Assembly (NCBI GenBank): GCA_963703015.1
Contig: OY969779.1
Location: 372,001 to 436,000, forward strand
Origin: Methanobacterium_B sp963703015
GTDB lineage: Archaea > Methanobacteriota > Methanobacteria > Methanobacteriales > Methanobacteriaceae
Length of the DNA stretch: 64,000 nucleotides
Reading direction: 5' to 3'
Shown piece by piece: positions 16,496-25,104 of the stretch. Within the stretch, counting starts at the first letter, position 1, and the number at the start of each line of letters is the position of its first letter. Position numbers and translations under genes: made by a program. Below the pieces are notes generated by a model, which saw nothing but the letters and a program-made list of their open reading frames with translations, searched no databases and was not told where the DNA came from.

Positions 16496-17122
16496 CTAAT
16501 GATCATTATTTCTTATAAAAAGATGTCTAGCAAAGTTGTAGAGAGTGAATGTAATTGGTAGAAGGAAAAATATAAAAACACTCAACATTGAATTGAAAAA
16601 TGAAATTATTATGGCAATGCCTGCTAATATTGGAAGTATGAGGTTAGATCTTTGGATATCAGCAGATTTCTTCTTAACTGACTCTGCCATGAAGTCATGC
16701 CTTGCTGCATATGCAAATATGGAGTAGAATAAAATCCCTATTATGAGCATGTTTAGATCGAATATTAGGACGGAAAGATGGAACTGGCCGTACTTCCCAA
16801 TTAACGATGTTGTAAATGGAACTATAGCTATTGACATCAAAAAGAATATGTTGATCCAAATTAGTGTGATGTCGCTCTTTTTTATAACGAAAAATATGTG
16901 GTGGTTCAACCAGAAAACTGCTAGAAGGATGAAACTCAAGATATACACGAAAATTTCAGGTATTATACTGAAAATATAAGCATTAAAAACTTGCGGATCT
17001 GTTGAGGAAGGTAAGTTCGGCACAGAAATTCCAAGAACCAGTAGCGTCATTGCAATGGCAAATATTCCATCTGCCAGCGTCTCAATTCTGTTTGTAGGTA
17101 AATTTAATGTTGATTGTGTCAT
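16496..17122 (-). CDS. TMEM175-type potassium channel protein
   Basis: Protein of 208 residues with six membrane helices. The N-terminal helix carries the TMEM175 signature RIETLADGIFAIAMTLLVL, whose conserved hydrophobic residues form the pore constriction in prokaryotic TMEM175 channels, which work as tetramers. Helices 2-6 and the short basic C-terminus (FARHLFIRNN) fit the family's usual length. The start at 17122 gives MTQSTLNLPTNRIETL. It belongs to a stretch rich in small membrane genes but has no evident operon partner. Confidence 0.88.
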   Translation of the reverse strand: MTQSTLNLPTNRIETLADGIFAIAMTLLVLGISVPNLPSSTDPQVFNAYIFSIIPEIFVYILSFILLAVFWLNHHIFFVIKKSDITLIWINIFFLMSIAIVPFTTSLIGKYGQFHLSVLIFDLNMLIIGILFYSIFAYAARHDFMAESVKKKSADIQRSNLILPILAGIAIIISFFNSMLSVFIFFLLPITFTLYNFARHLFIRNNDH

Positions 17123-17393
17123 TGAACATTACCCCCTAAATTTATAGATTAAAGCAACCCATTTTACATAATTTCTTTACATTTTCATTATTCTTTTTAG
17201 ACTAAAAATAATTTACCCTACAATTTGATCTCAAAGTAATAACACTTCGATGGATTAATTTTAAACCCTTTTAAAACTGGTTTTATCCATGATTTTCAAA
17301 TGGGGGTTAAATATTTTAGAACCCACCAACATAAAAATAGATAGAGCTTTAAAAACAATTTTAGTTGAGTCGTATTATAGGTGGGTTACAACA

Positions 17394-17822
17394 ATGGTCG
17401 TCATTCCAAACATCAGTGAAAGGACATTTTACATAATAATAGCTGCAATTGCAGTTGTGGGCCTGATATTTATTCTGATCCAGATAAGAAGGATAAAAAA
17501 AGCACAGAAAAAAGTCAATTACCTTGGAGAGGAACTTAAGCTAAAGAAGTTGGAGCTTGTGAAGGGTGATATGAGATCAGTTTGCCAGAAAAAGGAAAAG
17601 GTTGATAAACCAATCTATTCTCCGAATTTAGGGGTCAAACACTACAAAAATCTTCTCAGGAATGTTGATGAATCCAAAAGATCATTGGAATTCATGAAAA
17701 TTGAAAAAAAATTATCCGACCTTGATAAGCGTGAAGAAGTTTTCGATAAAAGAAAACAGAAATTTGAAATGGATGATAGCGATTTCAAAAGAAAAATCAG
17801 CAAATATGACAGGGAATGTTAA
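17394..17822 (+). CDS. membrane-anchored coiled-coil protein
   Basis: Protein of 142 residues with one N-terminal membrane helix (FYIIIAAIAVVGLIFILIQI), then a charged helical region likely to form a coiled coil (VNYLGEELKLKKLELVKGD, KLSDLDKREEVFDKRKQKFE). The ATG at 17394 is chosen because AGGTGGG lies just upstream; the longer frame from 17289 has no SD. No known domain. It is likely a cytoplasmic coiled coil tethered to the membrane. Confidence 0.65.
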   Translation: MVVIPNISERTFYIIIAAIAVVGLIFILIQIRRIKKAQKKVNYLGEELKLKKLELVKGDMRSVCQKKEKVDKPIYSPNLGVKHYKNLLRNVDESKRSLEFMKIEKKLSDLDKREEVFDKRKQKFEMDDSDFKRKISKYDREC

Positions 17823-17881
17823 TTTAATCCCATTGAAAAACTTAATTATTTAAAGGGTAAATTTTAACCCATATTTTTAAT

Positions 17882-18283
17882 TTATTTACCTGTATCTTTT
17901 GATTCTGATTCAATTTCTCGTTTAAGCAAATGATCAACGAGTTCTTCCATCTGTTTTTGTGTGATTTTAGCTGAAAATCCACCTATCATCATGAAAAATC
18001 CAGGTAACATGATGTATCCCACAATGGCCAGGGGATCAAAGGCAGACAAGTTGAAGCTGATCTGATAAACAATTAAAACAATTCCAACGGAAGCCCCTGA
18101 AAATATAGCTGTTCTGGTTTTTAGCGTGTTTGATGTGTAGGTCACGAAGTAACCACCCAAAATTAAAATAATGATGAACAGGTTGGTTACCAATGAATTG
18201 TTGTTGTAAAATGCAGTATCAACCAGGAAAAATAATCCTGATACCATAACAGTTCCAATGAATATGCTGTACAGATTTTTCAT
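17882..18283 (-). CDS. small membrane protein, third gene of PAP2-DedA operon
   Basis: Hypothetical protein of 133 residues with four membrane helices and a short charged C-terminus. The ATG directly follows the stop of the DedA gene, so the two are certainly co-transcribed and probably translationally coupled. I do not recognise a family; the context suggests an accessory role in lipid-carrier or envelope metabolism. Confidence 0.7.
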   Translation of the reverse strand: MKNLYSIFIGTVMVSGLFFLVDTAFYNNNSLVTNLFIIILILGGYFVTYTSNTLKTRTAIFSGASVGIVLIVYQISFNLSAFDPLAIVGYIMLPGFFMMIGGFSAKITQKQMEELVDHLLKREIESESKDTGK

Positions 18284-18958
18284 CTAATGATCATCCCTGA
18301 TTTTTCTGTTTTTGATCTGTTTTTCTGGTTCCAAACTGGTTGTTTTAGATTTTGATCTGTAGCTTAAAACCAGATAAATTATCAATCCCAAGATTCCTAT
18401 GAAAACTCCAATGTCCATGATATGGAAGTATGATTCTATTAGATCCCAATTTGGACCCAGCTGAACACCAATATAGGCCAATATAAAACTCCATGGGAGT
18501 GAACCAATGAATGTGTACAGACTGAACTTCTTCAGATCCATATTTGCAATGCCTGCAGGTAAAGATATGAATGTACGTACAACAGGAAGCATACGACTTA
18601 TTAAAACAGCTTCCCACCCGTATCTTTCAAACCATCTGTCTGCGAGTTCGAGTTTTGAGTGGGAAATGAAAATGTATCGACCATATTTTTCAAGAAATGG
18701 TCGTCCACCCTTTAATCCCACAAAGTAGGCTATTAAAGAACCTGTCAAATTTCCAATTGCACCTACCAATGTTATTCCCATGAGTGTCATGTTGGTGGTG
18801 CCTTGCCAAACAACAAATCCGCTAAATGGCATTATAATCTCGCTTGGAAGGGGTATACATGCACTTTCGAGTGTCATTCCAATAAAAACACCCCAGTATC
18901 CCATGGTTTGAATGATGTATATAGCAAAGTTACTCACAAGTTCAACCACACTAATCAT
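18284..18958 (-). CDS. DedA/SNARE-associated (VTT domain) membrane protein
   Basis: Protein of 224 residues with the DedA core: PSEIIMPFSGF at the reentrant segment and SRMLPVVRTFISLPAG with the essential arginines. Bacterial DedA proteins of the UptA type flip undecaprenyl phosphate across the membrane. The ATG overlaps the stop of the PAP2 phosphatase gene by four bases (ATGA), so the proteins are made together. The pairing supports a role in recycling a polyprenyl-phosphate carrier for cell-envelope sugars; that role is inference. The C-terminus is basic. Confidence 0.9.
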   Translation of the reverse strand: MISVVELVSNFAIYIIQTMGYWGVFIGMTLESACIPLPSEIIMPFSGFVVWQGTTNMTLMGITLVGAIGNLTGSLIAYFVGLKGGRPFLEKYGRYIFISHSKLELADRWFERYGWEAVLISRMLPVVRTFISLPAGIANMDLKKFSLYTFIGSLPWSFILAYIGVQLGPNWDLIESYFHIMDIGVFIGILGLIIYLVLSYRSKSKTTSLEPEKQIKNRKIRDDH

Positions 18959-19542
18959 TTAACCACCTCTGAATTTACCATTGGAATTTTATTGTAAACT
19001 GCATTGATAAAATCGTTTAAAGGGTTTAACCTAGTTTTAAGCTGGAGTACCAGTAAAACACTAAGCCCTGAAACAATCAGGGAACCAACTATATCCAGTG
19101 GGAAATGAACCCCAGAAAACACCCTAGCAGTTCCCCCAATAATTCCCAGCACTAAGAATAATAAACCCGGAATTCTTGTTCTTTTGAAGTATGCAAGCAT
19201 GAGGGTCATGGAGAATATGATGGTGGAATGATCTGATGGGAATGAGGAATCAGCTGGATAACTGAAAAGTAGTGTTCCAACTGGGATAACAAAAGGTCTT
19301 GGATGATAGTAAACAAAACCAATCAAATAATTTATTATTAAGCCAATTAGAGCAGCATAGAATCCATAGAGAACTATATCACGAGTTTTTCTTCCTTTAA
19401 AGATCCATAAAATGATCATACCTACCACAACTAATAGGGGCATGTACTTGGCAATCAGAACCATGAAAGTATCAAATAATGGATTCATCCCTGCGTACTG
19501 ATTTATTAAATGAAACAATGCAAAGTTTAACTGTTCAATCAT
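18955..19542 (-). CDS. PAP2 family phosphatase (polyprenyl-diphosphatase candidate)
   Basis: Integral membrane phosphatase of 195 residues with five or six helices and the PAP2 motifs: HPRPF (motif 1, its leading lysine not evident), SFPSDHST (motif 2, His as general acid) and ARVFSGVHFPLDIVGS (motif 3, nucleophilic His and Asp). The size and layout resemble BcrC-type undecaprenyl-diphosphatases. It is the first gene of the PAP2-DedA-small membrane protein operon and overlaps DedA by four bases. Confidence 0.88.
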   Translation of the reverse strand: MIEQLNFALFHLINQYAGMNPLFDTFMVLIAKYMPLLVVVGMIILWIFKGRKTRDIVLYGFYAALIGLIINYLIGFVYYHPRPFVIPVGTLLFSYPADSSFPSDHSTIIFSMTLMLAYFKRTRIPGLLFLVLGIIGGTARVFSGVHFPLDIVGSLIVSGLSVLLVLQLKTRLNPLNDFINAVYNKIPMVNSEVVK

Positions 19543-19962
19543 AATATCAAAACAACATATTTTTTTAAAAACATTTTAATGATTATTTAGCTAAATTGTA
19601 AGAATAAACAAATATTTAGCAGGTTTAATGCTGAATTTATACTCATTTATTTAAAATAGCTCTTTAAATTTCTTCTTGAACAGTAATTATTTTGAAGAAT
19701 ATTTAAGTAATTATGCCGAACTCAGACCCCAGTCTCTACCTAGTCTTACCCAAACATTCAATTTAAACCTAAATTGAAGAGTATTTTGATCTAAAAATCA
19801 GTGCATCATTTTTAAAATAAATAGAAATCTACTAATTTTTAAAAATAAGATATATAGTAAATTAAAAGAAAATCAGAGTGATAATTGGAGATATTCCATT
19901 TTAATCTCCTAATTTTCAAATAATTTCCTTGAGTCAAGGCTGTGGGAACTGTCACCAAGGTG
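19543..19962. other. intergenic region between two minus-strand operons
   Basis: AT-rich and without a supported gene. Its right end holds two adjacent hairpins (described separately) that probably end the 20.6-kb operon. The rest contains only TATA-like runs such as AGATATATAG near 19847, with no open frame behind them. Confidence 0.5.
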
Positions 19963-19972
19963 TTATTCCCAT
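19928..19972 (-). terminator. double hairpin at the end of the HTH/membrane-protein operon
   Basis: TGGGAA / TTCCCA encloses CACC AA GGTG (19943-19970) and overlaps the stop codon of the membrane protein. CCTTGA-G-TCAAGG (19928-19940) follows. Together they form two consecutive hairpins downstream of the operon on the minus strand. Confidence 0.5.
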
Positions 19973-20292
19973 GTTATTTTAAACAGTATGATAAACGCAA
20001 TTAATTGGGCTGCTTCAACCAATAGTAGGACGAAGTAAACTTCTGTTGCTCCCCGTTCATGCATTTCAATACCTAGCAATGCAAATAGGGACAGTGCCAT
20101 GATTGCCAGTATATTTTGTACAAGCAGTATGAAGGCGAAGTAAATAAGGCCCGTTGTGAACTTAGATTTAAGTTGCTGGTAGCTGTTCCAGTAGAAGTAG
20201 AACAGTCCAGATAGCAGGCCAATATTTGCAATGCCCACAATGACTGCTGCCAGTATGATCATCCTGTTTATGAATATCAGTTCTAAAGTCAT
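19963..20292 (-). CDS. three-helix membrane protein
   Basis: Hypothetical protein of 109 residues with three membrane helices (IILAAVIVGIANIGLLSGLF, GLIYFAFILLVQNILAIMAL, VYFVLLLVEAAQLIAFIILF). Similar proteins often sit beside ArsR-like regulators in methanogens. SD AGGAG precedes the ATG. It follows the helix-turn-helix gene by 42 bases on the same strand and may be its target or its sensing partner. Confidence 0.7.
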   Translation of the reverse strand: MTLELIFINRMIILAAVIVGIANIGLLSGLFYFYWNSYQQLKSKFTTGLIYFAFILLVQNILAIMALSLFALLGIEMHERGATEVYFVLLLVEAAQLIAFIILFKITWE

Positions 20293-20334
20293 TTTTACTC
20301 CTAAATTTTTAATTCCCTCAATTATTGGAAACTT

Positions 20335-20625
20335 TCATTTTTCGATGTAGTTATCCCATATTTTCTGGAAAACCTGATAATTTTCTTCCATGGCATCAGT
20401 TAGAAAATATAATTTGCTGTAGGAATCTCCTGTTGCTTTAATTATATTGTTATCACGTAAAATTTTTATATGGTGCCTGACGGTTTTATAATCAAGATCT
20501 AACTCCTTTGAAAGCTGATGAGGATTATAAGGTCTTTCCCTGAGTTTTTTAATTATTCTGGCACGATTGGTTCCTCCCCTTTTACCAGTTAACAACCACC
20601 AGAGCAATTTTTCAAGATGTTTCAT
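20335..20625 (-). CDS. winged-helix (ArsR-like) regulator
   Basis: Protein of 96 residues, essentially one winged-helix domain: RGGTNRARIIKKLRERPYNP, HQLSKELDLDYKTVRHHIKI (recognition helix) and a wing at IKATGDSYSKLYFLT. The ATG at 20625 (MKHLEKLLWW) has GAGGGT seven bases upstream and is preferred to a TTG at 20640. It probably forms an operon with the membrane protein downstream and may control it. Confidence 0.82.
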   Translation of the reverse strand: MKHLEKLLWWLLTGKRGGTNRARIIKKLRERPYNPHQLSKELDLDYKTVRHHIKILRDNNIIKATGDSYSKLYFLTDAMEENYQVFQKIWDNYIEK

Positions 20626-20837
20626 ATTACAAACCCTCAATATTTAAAAGGAATTATACAATGACTAAAATTATAATTCAAACACATTTTAATATTACCA
20701 TCTTATCCAGTTCAAATGACAAAAAAGAAGAAATGAAATTCGAAAATTGGCAGGAAAAACTATTAAACTATCCATCAAATACTGGGTTTAATTGGCTCCT
20801 GCTTTAGTTTTGAATAAGTTAATTATTCGTGTGGATT

Positions 20838-22061
20838 TTATTCTAAATTTTTGCCCTTCCTATTATTTCTGTAACTTTGGATGGACAGAAATACCTTAAA
20901 GACCGGCGGTATTATCTTGGTTAGTGGTCCTTCCATTTCATTTGAAACATCGTCGAGCAGATCCATGATTGGAAGTTCCTGTGGGCAGTGATTCTCACAT
21001 TTTCCACATTTAGTGCATTTAGATGCAAATCCTGGCTTTCCATCGTTCATCACACCAAGACCTGCAGCGTACATCACCTTTGATTGAATATTTCCGGTGT
21101 TGAATAGTTTGGCTGAGTCGTAGAATTCGAAGCATTTAGCTATGTCCACTCCCCTTGGACACGGCATACAATACCTGCAACCTGTACATCCTGTTTCCAT
21201 GAGTTCCCGATATTTATCTGCCACCCTTTCAACTAGTTTTAGTTCATCTTCTGTTAATGAATTTGGAAGGGCCTCGTCTGCTATTCTGATATTTTCTTTG
21301 ATGTGTTCTTCTTCGTTCATACCTGAAAGTACACAGGTTACCTCAGGATGGTTTAGCACCCATCTAATGGACCATTCTGCAGGACTTCTTTTAACTTCAG
21401 CTTCGTCCCATATGGCTTGGATTTCTTCTGGAACATTCCGTGCGAGATTACCTCCTCTGAATGGTTCCATTACAATTACTGGAATGTTTTTGGACGCTGC
21501 ATATTCTAAACCCTCTGTTCCTGCTTGATTTTTTTCATCGAGAAAATTGTATTGAATCATGCAGAAATCCCAGTCGTATGCATCTATAATTTCCTTAAAT
21601 GTATCTATATCTCCGTGGAATGAGAAGCCAGCATTCAATATTTTTTCCTGCTTCTTAATTTCATCGAGAAATTCCAGGGCATTGAACTCTAACATTTTGT
21701 TCCAATTTGCCTTGTTTAATCCATGGAGCATGTAGTAATCTATGTAGGATATTTTAAAGTTTTCAAGCTGTACCTTGAATGTGCTTCTAAGATCTTCTGC
21801 TTTGTTAACTGTCCATGGCGGAAGTTTGGTTGCGAGTTTTACCCTTTCTCTGTAACCATCCTTCAGTGCTCTTCCAACGAGTGGTTCGTTCATATACATT
21901 AATGCAGTATCTAGATAATTCACCCCATGATCAATGGCGTATCTTATCTGTTCAATTGCACGTTTTTCATCAGTTCTACCGTTTTTTGTCGGCAGTCTCA
22001 TTGCACCATATCCAAGTACCGATAATTGATCTCCATTCTTCTCTATTTTTCTGTACTGCAT
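20838..22061 (-). CDS. aldo/keto reductase with C-terminal 2[4Fe-4S] domain (paralogue)
   Basis: Protein of 407 residues with the same architecture as the gene at 9818: barrel residues in YLDTALMYM, ATKLPPW and MLHGLNK, then CTGCRYCMPCPRG and CTKCGKCENHCPQ for two [4Fe-4S] clusters. The tail is longer by a basic segment (SIQSYRNNRKGKNLE). SD GGGG precedes the ATG. A TetR gene lies 128 bases upstream on the same strand and is a candidate regulator. Confidence 0.88.
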   Translation of the reverse strand: MQYRKIEKNGDQLSVLGYGAMRLPTKNGRTDEKRAIEQIRYAIDHGVNYLDTALMYMNEPLVGRALKDGYRERVKLATKLPPWTVNKAEDLRSTFKVQLENFKISYIDYYMLHGLNKANWNKMLEFNALEFLDEIKKQEKILNAGFSFHGDIDTFKEIIDAYDWDFCMIQYNFLDEKNQAGTEGLEYAASKNIPVIVMEPFRGGNLARNVPEEIQAIWDEAEVKRSPAEWSIRWVLNHPEVTCVLSGMNEEEHIKENIRIADEALPNSLTEDELKLVERVADKYRELMETGCTGCRYCMPCPRGVDIAKCFEFYDSAKLFNTGNIQSKVMYAAGLGVMNDGKPGFASKCTKCGKCENHCPQELPIMDLLDDVSNEMEGPLTKIIPPVFKVFLSIQSYRNNRKGKNLE

Positions 22062-22189
22062 AAAATCAAACCCCTTTTATTCTTAAATTACATAGATTAT
22101 TTGTAATGAGTCTAATCCCCAATCATTCCCCTTCATCCATATTTTTCCTAATTTCTTTTCTTATGAACTAATCCTCAAATTCCGTGATT

Positions 22190-22750
22190 TTATTTGGATA
22201 TACCGTCCCAGAATAGTTCAAATGATAGGTTCATGTTTTTTTCATTCAATCCTTCTGGATGTTTAGTGAAGTAGTTCACGGTGGAAAATATTGTACCCCA
22301 AAAGAATTCCACCATCATCTCGCCCTTCACAGTTTTAATTTCTTGGTTTTCTATTCCCTTCCTGTAAAAGGTTACTATTTCTTCAAACCGGGTTTCTGCC
22401 TGTTCCTTAGTTAGCGATGTTATGTAGGGCGAACTGTGAAAAATGATTATAAACTGGAACATGTCTGAATTTTCGATTCCAAAATGCGTGAAGTTAAGCC
22501 ATAGTCTTTTTAAGTTAGTTTTAAATTGTTCTGAATCTTGGTAATCTATTGTTATTGCAATTAGAAGCTGCTCTTTGGTGTAAAGGTAAAGACTGTTTAT
22601 AAGTTCCTGTTTAGTTTTAAAGTGGTGAAAAAGTGTTCCTGTCGCAACTCCAGCTGTTTTTGCTATCTCTGCTGTTGATGTTCCATGAAACCCCCTTTCA
22701 ACAAAGAGTTTGAGTGCTGCATTTAGTATTTGTTGCTTTTTCTCATTCAA
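22190..22750 (-). CDS. TetR family regulator
   Basis: Protein of 186 residues with the TetR helix-turn-helix GTSTAEIAKTAGVATGTLFH (about residues 24-43) and a variable helical ligand domain. The start is a TTG at 22750 (MNEKKQQILNAALKLFVE) behind AGGTG. A well-formed operator-like repeat lies next to its TATA element. The aldo/keto reductase downstream on the same strand is the likely partner gene. Confidence 0.9.
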   Translation of the reverse strand: MNEKKQQILNAALKLFVERGFHGTSTAEIAKTAGVATGTLFHHFKTKQELINSLYLYTKEQLLIAITIDYQDSEQFKTNLKRLWLNFTHFGIENSDMFQFIIIFHSSPYITSLTKEQAETRFEEIVTFYRKGIENQEIKTVKGEMMVEFFWGTIFSTVNYFTKHPEGLNEKNMNLSFELFWDGISK

Positions 22751-22804
22751 AATTTAACACCTAATTATTTTTTTTATTAATATCAATTGATTTACACAAT
22801 ATAG

Positions 22805-22818
22805 ACTGATTAGTCAGT
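22805..22818 (-). promoter_or_regulatory. TetR-type operator beside the TATA box
   Basis: ACTGA-TTAG-TCAGT is a dyad of the kind bound by TetR repressors. On the minus strand it directly follows a TATA run (TATATA, about 22819-22826), so a bound repressor would block the promoter of the TetR gene. Confidence 0.6.
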
Positions 22819-22946
22819 ATATATAGTTATCCATTTAACACATTGAAAATTAATAATTCAAAAATAGCATCTACAGTAGAATGATAATTATTTGCAAAAA
22901 ACCAGTTCGAAAAAGTAAAAATAGAAAAGAAATATGTGTTAGTTAA

Positions 22947-23108
22947 CTAGTCTGTTAACTTGTTTTTACTTGCAAACCTATCTATGGTTCTTTCGATGTC
23001 ATATTTTACAGATTCCTTAATGGCATCAACAAGTTTCATTGCTTCCTTTTCATTCAATATTAAAGTCAACATTGATTCAACTTCATCCCATCTATTTTTT
23101 GGCGACAA
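22947..23108 (-). CDS. small helical protein (53 aa)
   Basis: The best start is TTG at 23108: AAGGAGG lies nine bases upstream and a TATA element (TTTATATA) about 40 bases before that. The longer frame from GTG at 23168 would run through this promoter and SD. The product (MSPKNRWDEVESMLTLILNE...) is charged and helical, with no recognisable domain. It has its own promoter and no operon partner. Confidence 0.6.
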   Translation of the reverse strand: MSPKNRWDEVESMLTLILNEKEAMKLVDAIKESVKYDIERTIDRFASKNKLTD

Positions 23109-23524
23109 CTTTAGAATCCTCCTTAAATTAGAGTTCAGTATGTGATGAGGAATATATAAACCTAACACATGGTTAAGAAAATTTGCACAAACAAAAAAAG
23201 AAAAATATATTAAATGAAAAATATAGAATATATATTAAAAACCTAGATTATTTAATGATAATTATGAAAATGTCTGAATTAATACACCATCGAGATAACA
23301 TTTAAGTTCCGATTGATGATTCAAACATGAGATTATGGAGTACCTACTGATTCAAGTCAATAATTTGGATTCCATTTTATAGTTGTATGGTATCTTTAAA
23401 CATAGGTTTTTTTTACTAAAAATTTGGATTCTGTGGGATGAAAACCTTTTAAAATGTTATAAATAATGTTTTTGTTCTCTTTTAGTTTCAAATTTAATCC
23501 AAAGATCAGCTGGGGGGTTGAAAA
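23109..23524. other. intergenic region with promoters on both sides
   Basis: It holds the TATA and SD of the small minus-strand gene at its left end. At its right end is a TATA-like GTTATAAATAATG near 23457-23469 for the pseudomurein-binding gene. The phrase ATTTGGATTC occurs twice (about 23353 and 23424). No further gene is seen. Confidence 0.5.
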
Positions 23525-24232
23525 TTGGTTAAATGTAAAGATTGTGGTCATGATAACGATTTAAATGCATCTTTCTGTGAAAATTGTGGAAAAAAGATCA
23601 ATGGTTTTTCGAATGGAAATTATGATGTTGAAAAGACTGAAACTGGTTTCAGCAACCCTACAAAGGTTTTGATAGCAGTCATTATTGTACTGATTATAGG
23701 TGTGGGAATCACCGCAGGTTACCTTCTAAAAAATAATCAACAAACACCAGCCGTAGCAGTCAATGGATCAAATACAAATTCAGGTAGCTCTCCTGTTTCA
23801 AAGGATAATGGTTTTCCAGTATCTGAAGCACCAAATTTAGGCTACCAGATCGTGAAAAACAACGGTACTATCTCGAGCATTACATACAACGGAGTTACCC
23901 TAGATAAGAATCAGTGCCTTTACATACTCGCCAAGGCAGTTGTTATGTTAAATGCAGGTCAAACAGGTAGTATACCAATAAATTCCTATGGTAATGCTGC
24001 TAATCCTGCAGGAACTGTTACATCTGCAACCATAATAAAGTCTGACTATGTGAATATCGCTTCAAGAACAGTTTCATGGATGGATAACAACAAAAACGCT
24101 CCTAACTATGTGGGCATATCAAATCCAGGCCAACCTGATCTCTCACCAGACACCACCCTCAACATGTTTGCCAAGGTACTCTCAGATTACAAATCCACAG
24201 GCCAACTTCCTCAATCAGTTACAATACCATAA
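23525..24232 (+). CDS. zinc-ribbon membrane protein with pseudomurein-binding repeat
   Basis: Protein of 235 residues. Order: N-terminal zinc ribbon (CKDCGHDNDLNASFCENCGK), one membrane helix (VLIAVIIVLIIGVGITAGYLL), a Ser/Asn-rich linker, then a C-terminal region matching pseudomurein-binding repeats (NQCLYILAKAVVMLNAGQTG, and LNMFAKVLSDYKSTGQLPQS as a partner half). The repeat should lie outside the cell and grip pseudomurein while the zinc ribbon stays inside. Start TTG at 23525, behind GGGGGG. The M14-type peptidase starts 10 bases after the stop, so the two form an operon. Confidence 0.85.
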   Translation: MVKCKDCGHDNDLNASFCENCGKKINGFSNGNYDVEKTETGFSNPTKVLIAVIIVLIIGVGITAGYLLKNNQQTPAVAVNGSNTNSGSSPVSKDNGFPVSEAPNLGYQIVKNNGTISSITYNGVTLDKNQCLYILAKAVVMLNAGQTGSIPINSYGNAANPAGTVTSATIIKSDYVNIASRTVSWMDNNKNAPNYVGISNPGQPDLSPDTTLNMFAKVLSDYKSTGQLPQSVTIP

Positions 24233-24242
24233 GTGATCATGG

Positions 24243-24947
24243 ATGAACAATAAAAACATAGTGCTGATTGTACTGGGCATTATAATCCTCTTCACAATCA
24301 CCATTTGCACGGCTTACTACCTCACACCAACAAAGACAGAACAAAAATACGCAGGATTTTCCACACAAAACCTTGGAAACAGCTCCTACGGAACTGTGGT
24401 TAAGGAAGGGCCCTACGGTAACAGAGAATCTGATATTCAAGTAGCCATCATAGTGGGGGTACATCCATTGGAATCTGATGCACATAATGCCATGCTAAGC
24501 GTCATCAAACAAAATTCCAACTCCTTGAAATATTGTTACACCATTTACAAGGTAAATGTAACACAGGATCCCACTGATTACGAAAGGGGTAGGATGAATG
24601 GTCAGCTCCTTGCAAATAAATTTGCAGTACCGGATATAATTAATCAAAAATACGATTTGACCGTTGATGTTCATTCAAATGTAGGAAATTGGGAAAAAAA
24701 CAGGTTCATTTTTGCACCTGTCTCAGGAAGCAGTTCAGAATCAATTGGAAAAAATTTATCCAATGAATTGCCATGGCTCTCATACTACGTTCCACCCAAT
24801 CCAACCAGCACAGTTTACGTAACAGAACCACTCATAAATGCCGGCGTACCTGCATTGGTATATGAAACATTCCACAACGATTCTGACACAGAAAAATTCA
24901 ACCATGCAAATGAATTTTTAAAGGCTGTAGATGGACTTAAACTTTAG
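24243..24947 (+). CDS. membrane-anchored M14-type zinc carboxypeptidase/deacylase-like protein
   Basis: Protein of 234 residues with an N-terminal membrane anchor (IVLIVLGIIILFTITICTAY). The external part has zinc-ligand candidates HPLE (HxxE, in GVHPLESDAH) and DVHSN (third ligand), with YETF as a candidate for the catalytic glutamate. This is the layout of M14 carboxypeptidases and the related aspartoacylase/succinylglutamate desuccinylase enzymes. Overall similarity is weak and the protein is short for M14. Its coupling to a pseudomurein-binding protein suggests it trims peptide bonds in the cell wall. Confidence 0.65.
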   Translation: MNNKNIVLIVLGIIILFTITICTAYYLTPTKTEQKYAGFSTQNLGNSSYGTVVKEGPYGNRESDIQVAIIVGVHPLESDAHNAMLSVIKQNSNSLKYCYTIYKVNVTQDPTDYERGRMNGQLLANKFAVPDIINQKYDLTVDVHSNVGNWEKNRFIFAPVSGSSSESIGKNLSNELPWLSYYVPPNPTSTVYVTEPLINAGVPALVYETFHNDSDTEKFNHANEFLKAVDGLKL

Positions 24948-25104
24948 GGTGAATGGTAAGTAAATTTCGTGATGTTTTCAGGGATTCTGGAGATTAATGA
25001 AATACATTAAGGGATATTTGGAGATTAAGGTTTAAATTCAGGGTTTTAGTATATTTATTTAGATAAAACTTATTTGGGAAAACAAGAGATTCGGGGGGAT
25101 TTAC

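Noticed and set aside
17289..17393. N-terminal extension of the coiled-coil membrane protein
   Set aside because: No SD for the upstream ATG, whereas ATG 17394 has AGGTGGG at the right distance and starts just before the membrane helix.
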